From positions 5,255,209-5,319,208 of the forward strand of contig PTEX01000012.1 of assembly GCA_003342815.1 (NCBI GenBank): 64,000 bases of DNA. Direction: 5' to 3'. The notes beneath the pieces were generated by a model. That model saw only the letters and a program-made list of their open reading frames with translations. It was not told the DNA's origin and ran no database searches. Positions 13,351 through 26,000 of the stretch are shown here, piece after piece. Origin of the DNA: Eudromia elegans (Eukaryota; Chordata; Aves; Tinamiformes; Tinamidae). The position numbers and the translations under genes were made by a program. The first letter of the stretch is position 1. Each line of letters begins with the position of its first letter.

Positions 13351-14738
13351 AAATCCCCATACTGGTGAAAGACAAGCAGCAAAAATTGATTTCTCTTTCC
13401 CCAGCTCCAGATTGACCTTGCAATACTAACAGCTTAAAAATCTTCCTCTAGTGCTGTGTGAGTAACATTCATGTGAAATCAGTAGTAAAAATACGCTTCA
13501 AAATTGAATGTTTGCTACTGTATGGATTATGAAATCAAATATGCAGAACTTCCTGTCATTCTAAGGTAAAATAAACTTAAGGAATACTCTGAAAGTTTCA
13601 GTTTTTGATCAACCTTAGAAATAAAAGGGAATGTTGACACCTAATTCTAAGCAAGGGCAATACATATATCCATGCATAAAACTTCTTTGATACTTCTCAT
13701 ATTTGAGATATGGACTCGAATACTATTAGGACTTTAGCTACTCACAATTAAATGGGTTTTTTTTAGTATAAAATAAAACCTTGAAGTTCCAGTCCAACGT
13801 CGTTCATCTTAGTTTATTGATTGACTGTTCTCTTTACAGACTTAATCATGTTACCAATTTTCTTGCTACAGTGCTTACAGGAGTTGAAATTGGAAGATGG
13901 CTAAACACATTGTTTTACTCCGCTGTATTTATATCTTCATAGCTTCACATGCTTCCATATAGTTTCACAGCACTCATGCATTTCCCATCTGCTTATCTGA
14001 GAAGCAGAAGGTTCAAAAATACCAATATGTACCAGACATGCAAATCATTATTACTAGTATTTGTCTGGCAGTCTTAAAAATGGAAAAATGAAGGTGTATC
14101 CAAATCCTCTACTGCTTTTACAGATAAGTTAACTCTTAAGCCAGATTTTACAAGCGCTTTGCAGAATCAAGATTTAGTTGGGTCATTTGGCATGAGTATT
14201 GGATCACGTAATGGGTGCCGGACATCGTAAAGTCCAAGCACACAATCTGCTGTCCTACAGAAAACAACTTGCCACATACATAAAAGTTACATAAAACACA
14301 GGTTTTAATATGAGAGTTAATATGAAGCAGGCTAGACTTAAAATACACAGCCTCGAGCAACAATCAGGAAAAGTGATTCAAATGATGATTTATGGAGCAT
14401 AGGTGTGTAGGATGAATTTTACCATTAGCCTTCAGTGTTGCAATTTTCTATTTCTGAGATCCTCTTATGCACTAAAATAAAAATAAATAAATAGAAAAAA
14501 AAATAACAGGGACAAAATTAAAAATATGTGATTTGTGAATTAGAGCAAATTTTTGCTGATTTAAAAAAAAGATTATTAAAGAATATCTCACAACTGACAA
14601 AGTTTCATAGATATCCAAAAGATTTGGTGAATTAGCTGATGTCCAGTGATAACTGCAGCAGATAGTGTTAAAAAAAATCAAAACATGTTTGTGTTTGCAA
14701 AATTCCTCTCCTTTTTCCCCTGGAGTCAGGAGTACCTC

Positions 14739-14757
14739 AAAAAAAAAAAAAAAAAAA
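14739..14757. repeat. Poly-A run (19 A)
   Basis: An uninterrupted run of 19 A. There is no AATAAA just upstream and no flanking duplication that I can see, so it is called a mononucleotide repeat and not a retrocopy tail. Confidence 0.85.
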
Positions 14758-15255
14758 TAGGGTGAGTTCACACAGGGATATCAGGGATATTTTTCCCAAA
14801 ATAAATAACATTGATTTGACACAGAAGAAGAAAAAAAAAATCAGGCTGAGTCCTTACCTAACAGAACTGCTGACAGTCAGCTTCATTCATTTCTCAATCA
14901 TGGGATTATATGGAAAACCACTATCTATAAATTGACTAGATATTTGAAGGCACCTGAATCTGCCCTGTCTTTGGGAGGCTGATAATTTCACCCTTAGGCA
15001 AGGAGAATTGTGTTCTTTTTCTCTCTGCATCGCAGTGTAAATTTGCATATGACCAAAGATTCCAAAAATGGTACTTCTTTTCATTGCCCCCTCACTCTGG
15101 GGTGAGGGGTTGCTCCCAGCTACCTCAGGACTGAAGCTCAGTGCTGTGTATTGACTGAATTAAAGGCTCTGTAAAGATGCTGGGGAAAATCTGCTTAGAT
15201 TTTAGAGTGCTTATGGTGAATTTTATTTCTGAATCTACAGCTGGAAGAAAACATC

Positions 15256-15860
15256 ATGTTCGTGAGTGTCCTTCAGACAAAACAAAGCACCTTGTCTTCT
15301 CTTCTTCTCCCCAAGCCCAACGAAAAGCTTGACAAGGAAATGCCAGCATACAAAAGACAGAAAAGATTTTATTATATAGGTAGATTGACAGATATGTCAC
15401 TCTATTGCTCTGCTTCAGGTCTTTTTATCAAATCAGCCACTCTGGCTGAAACCATTTTTGAACTGTCTATTGATGCAGAGAGCTTCAAAATGTTTCAAGT
15501 TCAGGTTTATTTGAGGAGAATACATTGGGGTTTCACCTGTTGCTCTCTAGTCTGCAGGGAAGTGGAGCCCATTCTGCCTCCTTCAAAAATGACAGAGTCC
15601 AGAATGCACAATGTTTTTAATTGCCTTAATTGTACATCACAGACTATCCTTAAGTTCTGCATAGGTTTCGGGCGCTTGCCTCTATTGCGGTGCCATGAGA
15701 GCACTATCATTCTCTCAGCAATTTCATTTTCAAATAAAACTTTTAGAAACAGAAGCTCTCTGAAGAAAAAAATAAAAACCAAAGTTGCATATCTGAGCAG
15801 TATGGCTGAATTATTTTGTTCAAATGCTTGATGCAAAGCTCTCCAAATAAAAGAAAGGCA
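15256..15860. promoter_or_regulatory. Candidate conserved non-coding element containing a 191-codon open frame
   Basis: The block carries the longest open frame in the window (+ strand, 15256-15831, 191 codons from ATG). It is overlapped on the other strand by a 109-codon frame (15507-15836). The translated 191-residue product has no signal peptide, membrane segment, repeat or motif that I recognise. Its composition is irregular, with a basic KKKIKTK stretch near the end. The nucleotide texture resembles vertebrate conserved non-coding elements: balanced composition, no simple repeats, and several AT-rich homeodomain-type words. There is also a TGACA-gata-TGTCA inverted pair at 15386-15399, which resembles TALE-homeodomain half-sites. 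I prefer regulatory DNA to an exon, but a small unrecognised coding gene is possible. Confidence 0.35.
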
Positions 15861-15989
15861 AAATGAGCCTGGATGGTTTAATCTGAGGACTGGCCTTTAA
15901 GTGGATGTCAAAAGGTTTTAAGTGAAGTTCTTGATTGTAGGTGAGTGCTCAGTGGATAAATCACAAAAAACAACCCCAAATGAGGCATC

Positions 15990-16330
15990 TCATTGGCTGT
16001 CCTCCCGCTGAAGGGAGATTGCGCTAGGGCAGACTAATGAATACTGAATCATTTTCTCACCCTGGGGGTGAACGCCCCTGTCAGGGCTGAGTCACTGTGC
16101 AAGCTGCATGCTCAAGTGATTTAAAATGCAGCAGCCCTTAGTGCCAGTGACAGATGGATATAACTTGGGTTTTATACATACTCATTTTTAGGCCTTCACA
16201 AGCCGTGAGTACAAATATACAGGAAAATGAAAGATAAACCACGGCACCAGTCCCCCGTTTATGCACACTTTAGCAAAGTGCTATGTGGAGACCTTTTTAA
16301 AGCCATTTAAAATGACCACAGGGAATTGTC
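15990..16330. promoter_or_regulatory. Candidate conserved non-coding element with AP-1-like site
   Basis: This block of balanced composition lies directly after the 15.26-15.86 kb block. It contains a consensus AP-1 word TGAGTCA at 16088-16094 and a GGGG/CCCC inverted pair just upstream (near 16062-16080). It lacks long frames and simple repeats. The two blocks together could be one regulatory module of about 1 kb. This is inferred from appearance and motif presence, without alignment. Confidence 0.3.
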
Positions 16331-16756
16331 TTCTGTGCTAGTCAGAGAGGGGTATTTTATTCCTCTTTTTTCCTCTTTCTCTCTCTTTTTTTTTTCATTG
16401 CTTCCCTATTTTTTTCATCAGATTGCAGACTTTCCTGGAATAAGCAGTGTGTTGCCTCTGCATAATGAAGCTGCATCTTTTACATTTTCTGCTGAAAATT
16501 TGTTCTGATGTGATCATCAGTTTACCTAGTCAGCTAGAGGTGTTAGAGCATCAGGACTGCAGATATGAAAAGCTTGAGGTACTTTCTGATTTTGTCAGCT
16601 GCATTTTAAATAGAAATATGTGTTCTTGTTTGAGGGAGAGAACATAAAATGGCAACTTTAAAAGTATGAATTGATCAAACAAATAGTTTCTGTATGAGAA
16701 GCTACTCAGTAGTTTTTAACTTAGCTGAAACGTATGTCTCGTGGTCAATATTCTAC

Positions 16757-17114
16757 TGTATGTTTTTCCTTTGTTTAATCCTGCCTACCCTGGGAGGAAG
16801 GGTTGTGGTGGGTTCTGAGTGGCAGCCCACGACCAGCTTGGGGACCATTCCCAGAGGGACTTTAACTGAGTTGACCCTCAACAGCTACTGCTGATGCTGC
16901 CAGCAGGACTTCCGTGGAGGTCCAGCCGTGGAGGATGCCAAGAAGATGCCTTAGAAAGCAGATGAAACCCTGGGATGTCTCTGGGGTGAACCCTCATTTG
17001 TCCAACTGTGCAAAAAAACCTCTCTAGGTGCACCATAGCCCCACAACCCATCTTGTAGTGAATGCTGCCCATAATAAATTTGTAAAAAATAAAAAAGTAA
17101 CTTCATAACATACA
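16757..17114 (+). mobile_element. Possible solo LTR or other LTR-retroelement fossil
   Basis: A patch of about 360 bp that is GC-richer than its flanks reads like a repeat. An AATAAA polyadenylation-type signal lies near 17073-17078, followed by an A-rich stretch. The interval is bounded by an 8-bp inverted pair, TGTATGTT at 16757-16764 and AACATACA at 17107-17114, which fits the TG...CA ends of LTRs. No matching short target duplication is visible outside these ends. No internal retroviral genes are present, so if this is an LTR it is a solo copy, and fairly old. The family is not recognised; an avian ERVL-like or other ERV LTR is the first guess. A truncated non-LTR repeat is the alternative. 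Confidence 0.3.
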
Positions 17115-18355
17115 TGCATGATTACTTCTAGCTACTCAGCTACTCAGTCAAGCTATAGCATGTGGAAAGCTAATTTGGAAAGCTGTTTGAGAAAGGAATC
17201 ACATGCCAAAGTGTGGCTTTATGCTGTCTCAAGCAGAATAGCTTTGCAGAAGCAATAGCACTAATGCTTGTATTCTGTTCTGTGCCATTTAAAGCATTTT
17301 TGTTCATTGTAGAAAATGGGACTTTCAAGCTGACCTTCTGTTTTACCTTTGGGAAAGCTAATAGTTGCACTGCAGAGGGGAAAGCTGGTTGGTTGTTTTT
17401 TAATGTGGTATGTGCCACAAAGGAGAATGTCAGGAAGGTCTGAAATTTCATCTCATCCAGATCTATTAGTGTTAATGTTCTTTTCATTATGATTTCATCA
17501 GGATTAATTAACAGAATCTGTGAATAATATGCTGCACATATTTGATATGCAAAACCAAATCAACTGTACAATTTATGCTTCCTTACAGCTGGTACTTCAC
17601 ATATTGACAGTCAGGAGTATAGGCTACATGCATTAGTCTACACCAGCTGTCTGGCTTGCAACTTGCCTTCCTGAACGGAGAGGTGACCTGGATCACAGTG
17701 AAAACTAACGCTGGGGCTGACCTTGCTGGAGTCACAGCTTCTGAAGTGGATGGGCAGCCTGCAAAGCACCAGGCTCATTTTCTTGTCAGATCAGGAGGCT
17801 AGCAATATGATTAATGCTCCTTAATGCTTAAAGCTGTGGTGATATTCTTGACTATCACACTTAAAAATAGTTCAGGATAAACTTGTGGAATGTTTAATAC
17901 TTGTTTTCGATGACTTGTTCAGTGATTACTTAGAAAACTATAAATTATCTCACTAATGTGTTTCATCAGTAAGGGGACACAGTAAATAAAGGAGTTCACT
18001 GCTTGTAATGGGCAAAGAGATCAGGTTTAGGACACAAAGATTTCTGTTGATAGCAGTGCTAATGTCTAGTAACTCCTATTTATATAAATACCTGATTTTT
18101 ATACAGGAAGCCATTTTTTGAATATTTTTTCACCTATTTTGGTGGCAGTTCAGAGGATGAAAGACTGAGGTCTCTTGTACCTGTTTTAAATCGTGATAAA
18201 ATCCCTTTATAGGCACTAAGATCTGCAATATTGATGTTTATGTAATCTGTTTTCTGATTTCACCGGGCTTGGCAGTGGTTCCTGCATATTTACATTTAAT
18301 TTCTTCCACTCAGATGTGGCATTTGACTTGAATGTTTGTGAAAGCCACCAATCTG
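17115..18355. other. Non-coding AT-rich DNA
   Basis: Short frames on both strands (for example a 105-codon - strand and a 76-codon + strand frame at about 17170-17490 that overlap each other) match nothing known. No repeat family is recognised. Confidence 0.45.
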
Positions 18356-18620
18356 ACAGTCCCGCGGACTGAAGCTTTCCATTTATTCACCCGTTAAGTA
18401 CAAAGTTCAGGCTTCCTTTTCCAATTAAGGCGCCTCTGCCCGTGCTGGGCAGACCCCCCTCACGGGAGGAATCATTGAGATTCTGCACACACAGACTCCT
18501 GTGCCTCTCTGTTGAGAATACCAGCAAGGAGCCGATTTATGCCAGCTGTTGCATAATTTTAATGGGCACACTAGTCTACGGGGAATAAAGCCATCAGATA
18601 ACTACTCGATAACAGCTTTG
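18356..18620. promoter_or_regulatory. Candidate conserved non-coding element
   Basis: This block has balanced composition in AT-rich surroundings. It contains a GC-rich stretch at about 18430-18470 followed by words typical of deeply conserved enhancers, such as TTGCATAATTTTAATGGG and two GATAAC-like words near 18597-18615. No open frame of note crosses it. The regulatory call is visual inference, to be tested by alignment. Confidence 0.33.
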
Positions 18621-21600
18621 GGGTACTACTGGTCTGGGCTGAATTTGAACTGGTTCTCTGGAAGAAAATTACTCTCTCTCATTACCCATCCAGACATGCT
18701 TTAGGATTTGTGTGGGGCTCCAAGAAGTATCTTAACAGAAGTGGGTATTTTAAGGATACAGCCATTAGCAAGTAAATGGAAAAAAAGGTTATCTGAATTC
18801 AGCTTGTTAATATTGCACTAAATATGTGGTTTATACTTAATAGGAAAGTGATGTAGCTCACATTATAATGTACCATATGTGTATTATACCTGGTGCACAT
18901 TTATCTAAACAGTGTCAAGTTTGGAAACAGCTTACATTAGCTCTGCATCTGTGCTGTGAATCCCGAAAGAAGTTGAGGTTTGCTCAGCTGAATCCTTTTT
19001 CACGGTGTTGGCAGCTGAGGAGTTAGTTACTGACATGCTTACTTTTCCCCTCCCTGTTTCTTATTTATGAAGAGGACATAATAACTGAGAATAGATTGAT
19101 TCCACAGTAACAGGAGGAGTGAGGTAGAGAAAATCGTGATGAGCATGTTCCTGCTGGATAATGATGGGAAAAGTCCAAGACCTCCAGGCTCTTGTTTTGC
19201 CACAAGAGAGCCTGTTCTGACACTTCAGTATATTGGCATAGATATGCCAGAGTGAAAGCAAAGAGGTGTTTATTTCCTACCTACTGGTCCACCTCTGTGG
19301 CTCTAGCACCACCCTCATCCCCAAAATAGACCTACAACAGGTGACAGAGGTGTACGTGTGTTGGGTAGAGGGATGGGACACATCCCCTGGGAGCTGGGTT
19401 GAGTCTTCTGATTGTGCTCTCCCTGCTTGGTTGTGGGAAACACCAGCTCAGCCAGGGCTGCTGAGCCTCATGGTTCTTCTTACAGGGGCAGCTCTTCCTG
19501 AATTAAACATTAATTTCTTTAGTGTTTTCCATTACTGGCTTTGGATGTCAGTTCTCCTTTTGCTGGTTCAGCTGTGAGTGGTGCTCAAATGTTCACACAA
19601 GCTGCAAGGGAAACCCCTGCACTAAGACTTGGGCAACGACTTGTTACTGATGGCACCATGTCTACTGAGTAGTCACTTATCTCGTGATTTTAATATAAGT
19701 GACCTAGTGTTCACTTACCTGGGGAATGGGGTATGTGGAACAAGGGATCTCATCCTATTTTTTTCCTGTTCATCCTATTGAATTTGAACAGCGAAACAGG
19801 AGAAGAACTCGCAGTACCTGCAGAAGATTTACATGCCTTTCCCTGCTTCAGGTTTATTGCATTTAGGAATGACATTTGTTTGTTTGTTGTGCTTTTGAAG
19901 GACTGTTCAAAATCCACCAGGATTTACCTGAGTCTTTTTTTTTGTTTGTTTTTTTGTTCCACATTCTTTTTCTGCTACCTTTCCTGTCTAAAACCACCAG
20001 ACGGAGATCCTTGAAAAACTAAGCTCCACCTTCTCTTGACAAATAAACTCCTATTCTGCATTGCTGGGTGCCTGACTGATCAGTTACTGGTACCCCTGGC
20101 CAAGCTGTTTCTCCTGTGGAGCAGCCCATGGCTCTTCCAAGCAAACAGGTTTGGCACCAGGGACAGACCCCCTTTAGCCCCGGATCTGGTTTTGCTTCCA
20201 CATCGTTGAAGATAACAAGAGAGACGACAACGGCTATCAGCTCGCTGTTTGGTGTCTGCCTCATACGAGAGCTTGCAGTATTAAGGAGAACTCATAGGAG
20301 TTAAAAAATATTTCAAGTCGTTACAAGACTATGCTTACATGCACTTGGCTAGTACATGCTAGCTTTGCTTTTATATACAAGCATCTCAGCTGCAGAATCC
20401 ATCTAATTTTTTTTTTATGTTGAGGCCCTTGGGTGGCTTATTTTGGTACTTTAGCGTAGAGGTCAGCTGAGAGCAGTTTGAGACGTAGGCATCCCTTGCA
20501 GGTGGGAAATTCCTTATGTTGTCATGGGATTATTGGCTTTCTTCTTCCTAGCAGCAGGGAAAACGAGGCTCTGCAGCTCCCAAACTCTTTCCTGAGAATT
20601 TTGAATTTTAAACTTCAGACTTTCAGACTAACAACTCGGTTCAATAAGCTATGCAATTCCCAGATGTTTGCTGGGGCTGGTCTTGGATTTCTCAGAGAGG
20701 TATTTTCACTGTTTGTTGTTGTTGTTGTTTCCTTCTGCTTATTGCAGCAGATATTTGCACTGTGGACTAAACAACAGAGAAAAAAACAGTGTCTTCTGAC
20801 GTGTACCGTTTTCTGAGAGCTGCATCAGGGAGTTCAAGCAGCTATCTAAGCCAAGCACATTTTTTTTTGAAAGCCTAGTTCTAGCTGAATTGCTCCCACA
20901 CAAGAATAGAAAGGAGTCAAGAAAGAAACAGGATGAGCTTTGGAGAAATTTCAGTTCCTACCCCACTTTTGTAGACAGTTTGCCAGCCAGCCAAAGTAGA
21001 AGATGAAGTCTAGAAGAAAACTCATTCGTAGCTTGCACCAGTACCTTCAACCCTGAGTAGTTCTTCAATACCTTCTACTTTAGCTTTTCTTTTTGACCTG
21101 GGAGAGTATTACAGACAAAGACAAATATGGTAGGTGAAGACATATGCTGGTCTGCAGCATGTAGATCCGCAGGAAACATTCCATACAACATTGGGAGGTT
21201 ATGTTTAGAAGATCTAGAGCTAGACAGAAAGCCTGCTAGGGCATGAGGAAGGTGCTGTTTGGGCCAGGAGTTTCCAAACATACTTAGAAGACTGGGATGC
21301 TTTTGGTGTTCATCCCAGCTTGCTTTGTGGTCTATTGCAACCAATTGCCCGCTTAGGTTTCATGGCTTCTGTTACAGTGAAGGCCACTTACATCCACCTA
21401 ACAATTACCCTGATCCCAAAGCAAGTGGCAACTTGCTGGAAAAAACATAAAGTAGTATAGGACCGTTTTGCTTATACTCTATTTATTTCCAACTCAGCTT
21501 TCAATTTTGCAAGAGAAGAAGGTTCTTCTGCATTCATCAGTAAGAGTTTAAGCTCGTATCCCTCCCCAAAATAATTAATGACAATAGTTTTCATTGTTTG

Positions 21601-22108
21601 TAAGGAACTCTGCTTTTGTCCTCAGCCAGTTGTAGCATGTTGTCAAACAGATGATGTGCAGGTCAGCGTTCTTTCAACTCTGGATCCTACAGTGGTCAGA
21701 ATTATAAGCATGGTCCTTTACAAAGCACTCTGCCAAAAGGATTTTTTTCTCTAAAGAAATTAATAGCAGAGTGGATCTATTTGTATAGGTTCATTCCCGG
21801 AATCAATTGCTCAGTCAAACCCCGGCCATTTCATGGTTACAGCGGAGAAATCTAATAGAAAGTTAGGGCCGTAAAAGAGTCTGTAGAAAGGTTGGTTCAG
21901 ATCTTGATCTCTGCCAGATACAGGTAACTGAAGGTCAGACATTGCAATTTTTAAATCTACAACTATAAACATTGAGTTTGGATTAGGATGACTAATTCTT
22001 TCCCTTTGTTAGAGCATGGACAAATACAGTCATGATACTAAAATATTAGCATTATTAAAGTATTTGAATGAATATCAATAAATTGCTAATCTGAAAGGGC
22101 CAAAATTA
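18621..22108. other. Non-coding DNA, no gene recognised
   Basis: Frames of 80-112 codons occur (19266-19577, 20478-20816 on +; 21075-21344 on -) without any recognisable domain. A (GTT)n repeat is listed separately. The piece at about 21790-21870 has a conserved-element look with several CpGs but is too short to call. Confidence 0.45.
20713..20730. repeat. (TTG)n microsatellite
   Basis: Six TTG units in tandem make a clear short trinucleotide repeat. Confidence 0.85.
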
Positions 22109-22160
22109 TTTTTGCATAGCCATGAATAACTTTTTTTTTGCACAATCATGAATAACTTTT
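22109..22160. repeat. Tandem duplication, about 26-30 bp unit
   Basis: Two units share the pattern T-run, TTTGCA, a few variable bases, then CATGAATAAC and another T-run. The second unit (about 22135-22160) differs from the first by several substitutions and by the length of the T-run. It looks like an old local duplication. Confidence 0.75.
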
Positions 22161-22799
22161 CTTCTTTTGCAATATTTGCGAGCTTACATTGTCCATTTGA
22201 CCCTGTTTAGTGGTAAACCAATATACCAGTTGAGTCACCTGGATCAAAGACACATTTTAATATGACATAGAAGAATATTTGCTGTCCACTTGCTCTACTG
22301 TAACCACAAAAATAATGTAACTAGATTCACTACTGTGAAAAAAAGCTGATCCTTCATTTGCCTGGACAAATCAAAATGGTTGTTAACTGTCTTCAGTGAC
22401 CTTCCTCTTAGCTGACAGTTGGTTGGTGGCAGATGAAGCTGAGTAATCATCCAACTGTGGTGAAAACTAAAGCCATGTACTTGATGCAGTCTAGTTTCAA
22501 ACTGTCATTTGCAGTACATGTGAATTATTTGTTGTTATAAAACCTTCGTCATTTTAAATATTTTAGTCTTTCTGTCCAGGCATTAAATAATTCCTGAAGT
22601 CTGTTTCTTGATAATGAATATATATTTTCTTTCTGGATTTGCAGAGTAGGATTTGACAGCATTCAATTTTCCCATTTTCATGGAAATTTTTCTTTGCATT
22701 GATATATCTGATTATTACAGATATTTGCAGTAGTAGGAGCTTTCTAATGTTTGGAGGAATTAGCATGAAAAAAAGTGATGTTCATTTGAGACCGGGTCT

Positions 22800-23020
22800 G
22801 TGCTGCAGATACAAAGAGATGGATAGTGCGGAAAAAAAAATTCACAGTGAGAGCAATCAAACACTGCAGCATGTTGTCCAGGGAAGCTGCATAATCTCCA
22901 TCCTTGGAGATACTCAAAACTTGCCAGGGAAGAGTCCAGGGCAAGCCGATCTAAGGTTGTCTTTGCTTTGGGAGCAGCAGAGTGAACTAGATGACCTCTA
23001 GAGGTTTATGATCATTGCCC
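22800..23020 (+). mobile_element. CR1 LINE 3' tail fragment
   Basis: The segment follows the 3' part of CR1 LINEs: the GTTGTCCAGGGAAGCTGC-type word, CTCCATCCTTGGAGATACTC, then AAAACTTGCC and TAGATGACCTCTAGAGG. These are variants of the standard CR1 block that encodes the end of ORF2 and the 3' UTR. The 5' end cannot be placed exactly because similarity fades upstream of about 22800. As usual for CR1, it is 5'-truncated and has no poly-A tail. Divergence suggests an old copy. Confidence 0.75.
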
Positions 23021-26000
23021 TTCCAGAGATTTTAGATTCAAGATATCTTTGCTGAAATATGGATCATACTGAATCCTACAGCAAACTCTGTCTGAATATT
23101 CATGTCACCACCTACATGTCACAGACCTACAGCCATGTGTTCCTGGGAGAACTGTTCTTCATCTATCACGTTTGTAAAACTTTTGGAACAATCCTGCATA
23201 ATTTTAAGAGTCGTGATTTCAATTACCTCATTTTGAATGTCTGAACTTCTGAGTTTTATCTTGATAGAATATCAGAATTATATTGTGCCTGCAAATAGAC
23301 AAATCAAACACTCTCCCTTTCCTTCTGAATGCTTGATCAAGTGTATAGTTTATACATAAAAGGGGGTACCTTAAATTATTGTTATTTTCTTTCCACTAAC
23401 TTGAAAATAAGGAGGACATGGGAAATTAAACCAACAATACAGAGTGTTCATACCTTGCTTGGATATACATCCAAGTGAAAGAATCAAAAGTGGTTAGAGG
23501 GAGGACTGAGGACTGAGGGCTTCAGATATGCTGGCCATATCCCTGCTATGCTTGCCATATCAGGGAGAAGGAAGAAAGAGCAAGTACTCTGACTGAATTG
23601 GCAAACAGTTGCTTTTGTTATACTCTCGTTTTCTCTGACCACACATTCCATTAAGCAAAAAGCTACAGGTGAAACATTTGCTGGACACTTTCTGACCCGC
23701 AGGAATGTGGGACTACGGAGAAGAATTTCTCACCCTCTCACACATGTGGAACATGTGGAGTGGTTGGAGCAGCTGAGGAAGGAGGGGAAAGAATTGCAGA
23801 AGTTAGGTTAACTGGTTTCAGGTATGCCTAAACAGCATGCATTATTAGACCAAATATGTATAACTAGTCACTGCTCTCGTTCCCTTTCTTCTCTGGGTTT
23901 TAGCACAGAGGAATCAAGAGAATCAGACCTACTGCATGGAAATCCTTCACATGGAGACGATATCCAGCTTGCTAAGCTGTCCAACAGGCAAAAACGGGGA
24001 GTGGAAAGGAAGGGACACGCAGTCCTGTATAACGGAAGGCTGTGATCCTGGTCTCCTAATTATGCTTGCTGAGCTGTTTCACATTCGGGGATGAGAGATA
24101 GAAACCTGTTTTAGGAAAAATACTCATTCTGACCTTAGTTATTACATAACATCAAAAAAAGGGGGGGATTTCAAGCAGCTTGGATCCTCAGAACACCATG
24201 CCTTTCCTGAAGAGAAGCCAATAGTTTGTGAATCATCTCTGCATCCAAATTTCCCTGGTAGTGAGAGAGAAATACATGTTTCTTCAAAAACATCATCTCT
24301 TGCAGTTTCGATCAACTGGTTTTAGCTGCACCCATCCTCACTGACAGAACTGTTAACAAACATCTCATGGTATGGAGTTCACTCAATTCACTGTACAAAG
24401 AACGTCAAGTACCAAACTTTGGTTTCTGAGGTGGATGTCAATGACCTTTCCGGGAGATAGATACAAATCCTTTAAAAAATCCTGGAAGTTTCACCTTCTA
24501 TTAAACTTTGGAGACTTACCTTTAGAACTGTTCATCACAGGACAGAATAACAGAGTATTTCCTTTCCCTGCTAATCTTCTGATCTTTTTTAATCTATCTG
24601 GAATGTACTGGAAAGGTTGCAAGATGTTGGATATGTGCACCTATACATTTCCACTCCTCTTTATTCCTAGGAAAAACTAAAAAATAGAGTGTGTTATATA
24701 TATCATTGTGAGATGACAATGCAAAAGAAGATACAGGAAAAATAACCTATAGATCCTAGTCCAGACTGTTGCAGACTTAACACAATTTGTAATTAAAGAA
24801 AACACACAGATTATCTTGGCAAGAGAATAATCTACAGATGAATTCAAGAAAAGAGCTAGCAGCATCCTGCTGCTAGTGGGCTGAAAGCCCTAGTTCTGTC
24901 CTCAGTTTTGAGAGCGTTCTGAAGTGTTTGTTGCAGTGGATCTGTGAACTCTAGTATTACTCAAAGGAAAATATGAATTATTTTTCATTCCTGTTACATC
25001 TTCACTCTTAAAAATCTTTTAGAGGTTCAAGTTTAGGTTTACTTCACAATGGTTAATACCAGCACTAGTTTACTGTATGTAATTTATAAAAGAAGCAATT
25101 TCTTGTTTATTTTCTCCAGCTTTGAACTATCTTCCATCCAAGAGCCTATGCTTCTTGCTTTTTATTGTATGGCTCAGTTTTCTAAAGGCAATTGTTCCAC
25201 TAGGAAGATAAGGTGAAAAGGCAACAGAAATAATACAACATATCGTCAAAATAAAATGCAGTACAGTTTTAGCTTATTGTTACTGAGGGAATTCTTGTTC
25301 GGTATCTTTCCCTCTGTGCCCAAAAGTAAGACAAACTAGTGAGCATTTCTACTTCTGCTCAGGAATTTCAGTTATATAATGCACTGCCATATATGTGCTG
25401 TTTATAAAGGACAAAAGCAAAACATCCTCCCTATAGACAAAAAGACTATTTAAAGCTTTAAGTCTTTCATTACTTCTGGCTTCACGATATCATTAAGACA
25501 AAAAGTGGAACTCTTTTTTTAAGAGAAAAACTGTTCGAATTTCTATACGGGTCTATTCTGCATATCTGCCAGACACCTCAACTGGGGTGGAGGGTCTGTG
25601 GCTCTAGGACTGTAGAAATCTGCCATCTTTTTGCCAATGACTCCGTCTCTTAGCTGAGATAAACTGACTAGCCAGTATAAGACGTTATAGGAAATAGGAG
25701 ATGGGCAAGAGGGAAACCAACATGCTTTCTTCTGCTACCTTTGCAATGATCTCTTTGCAAGGAGTCCAGCCAATTTCCCCGTGACCCTGGGTCTAGTTCT
25801 CTAACAGTCCCAGTACAGCTTTGAATAATAATAGGTAAAGGAGTTACTTTAAACTGCTGCTAAAGTAGTTCAGAGCAAGTAGCAGCTCAGAAAGGCCTGC
25901 ATACCATACAAATATCTATGCAGGGCTTCACTCACTGAGCAGTGAACAACAATAACACATCTAATACACTAGTTAACTAAGAATTAGCTAGATTTGTTCA

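Larger units (their letters stand above)
10615..15254. other. Non-coding AT-rich DNA with minor simple repeats
   Basis: No supported gene. The interval contains an (AAAC)n repeat and a poly-A run listed separately, a doubled CCATGG-containing word near 11085-11102, and a GC-rich hairpin at 15088-15109 (8-bp arms CCCCTCAC/GTGAGGGG). Nothing else is recognised. Confidence 0.5.

Noticed and set aside
14739-14757. Poly-A as the tail of a processed pseudogene
   Set aside because: No polyadenylation signal, gene-like body or target duplication upstream.
15088-15109. GC-rich hairpin CCCCTCAC/GTGAGGGG as a terminator or RNA gene
   Set aside because: Several 8-bp stems are expected by chance, there is no T-run after it, and intrinsic terminators are not used by vertebrate Pol II.
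23458-23475. CTTGGAT/ATCCAAG hairpin
   Set aside because: Only 7 bp, no further pairing.
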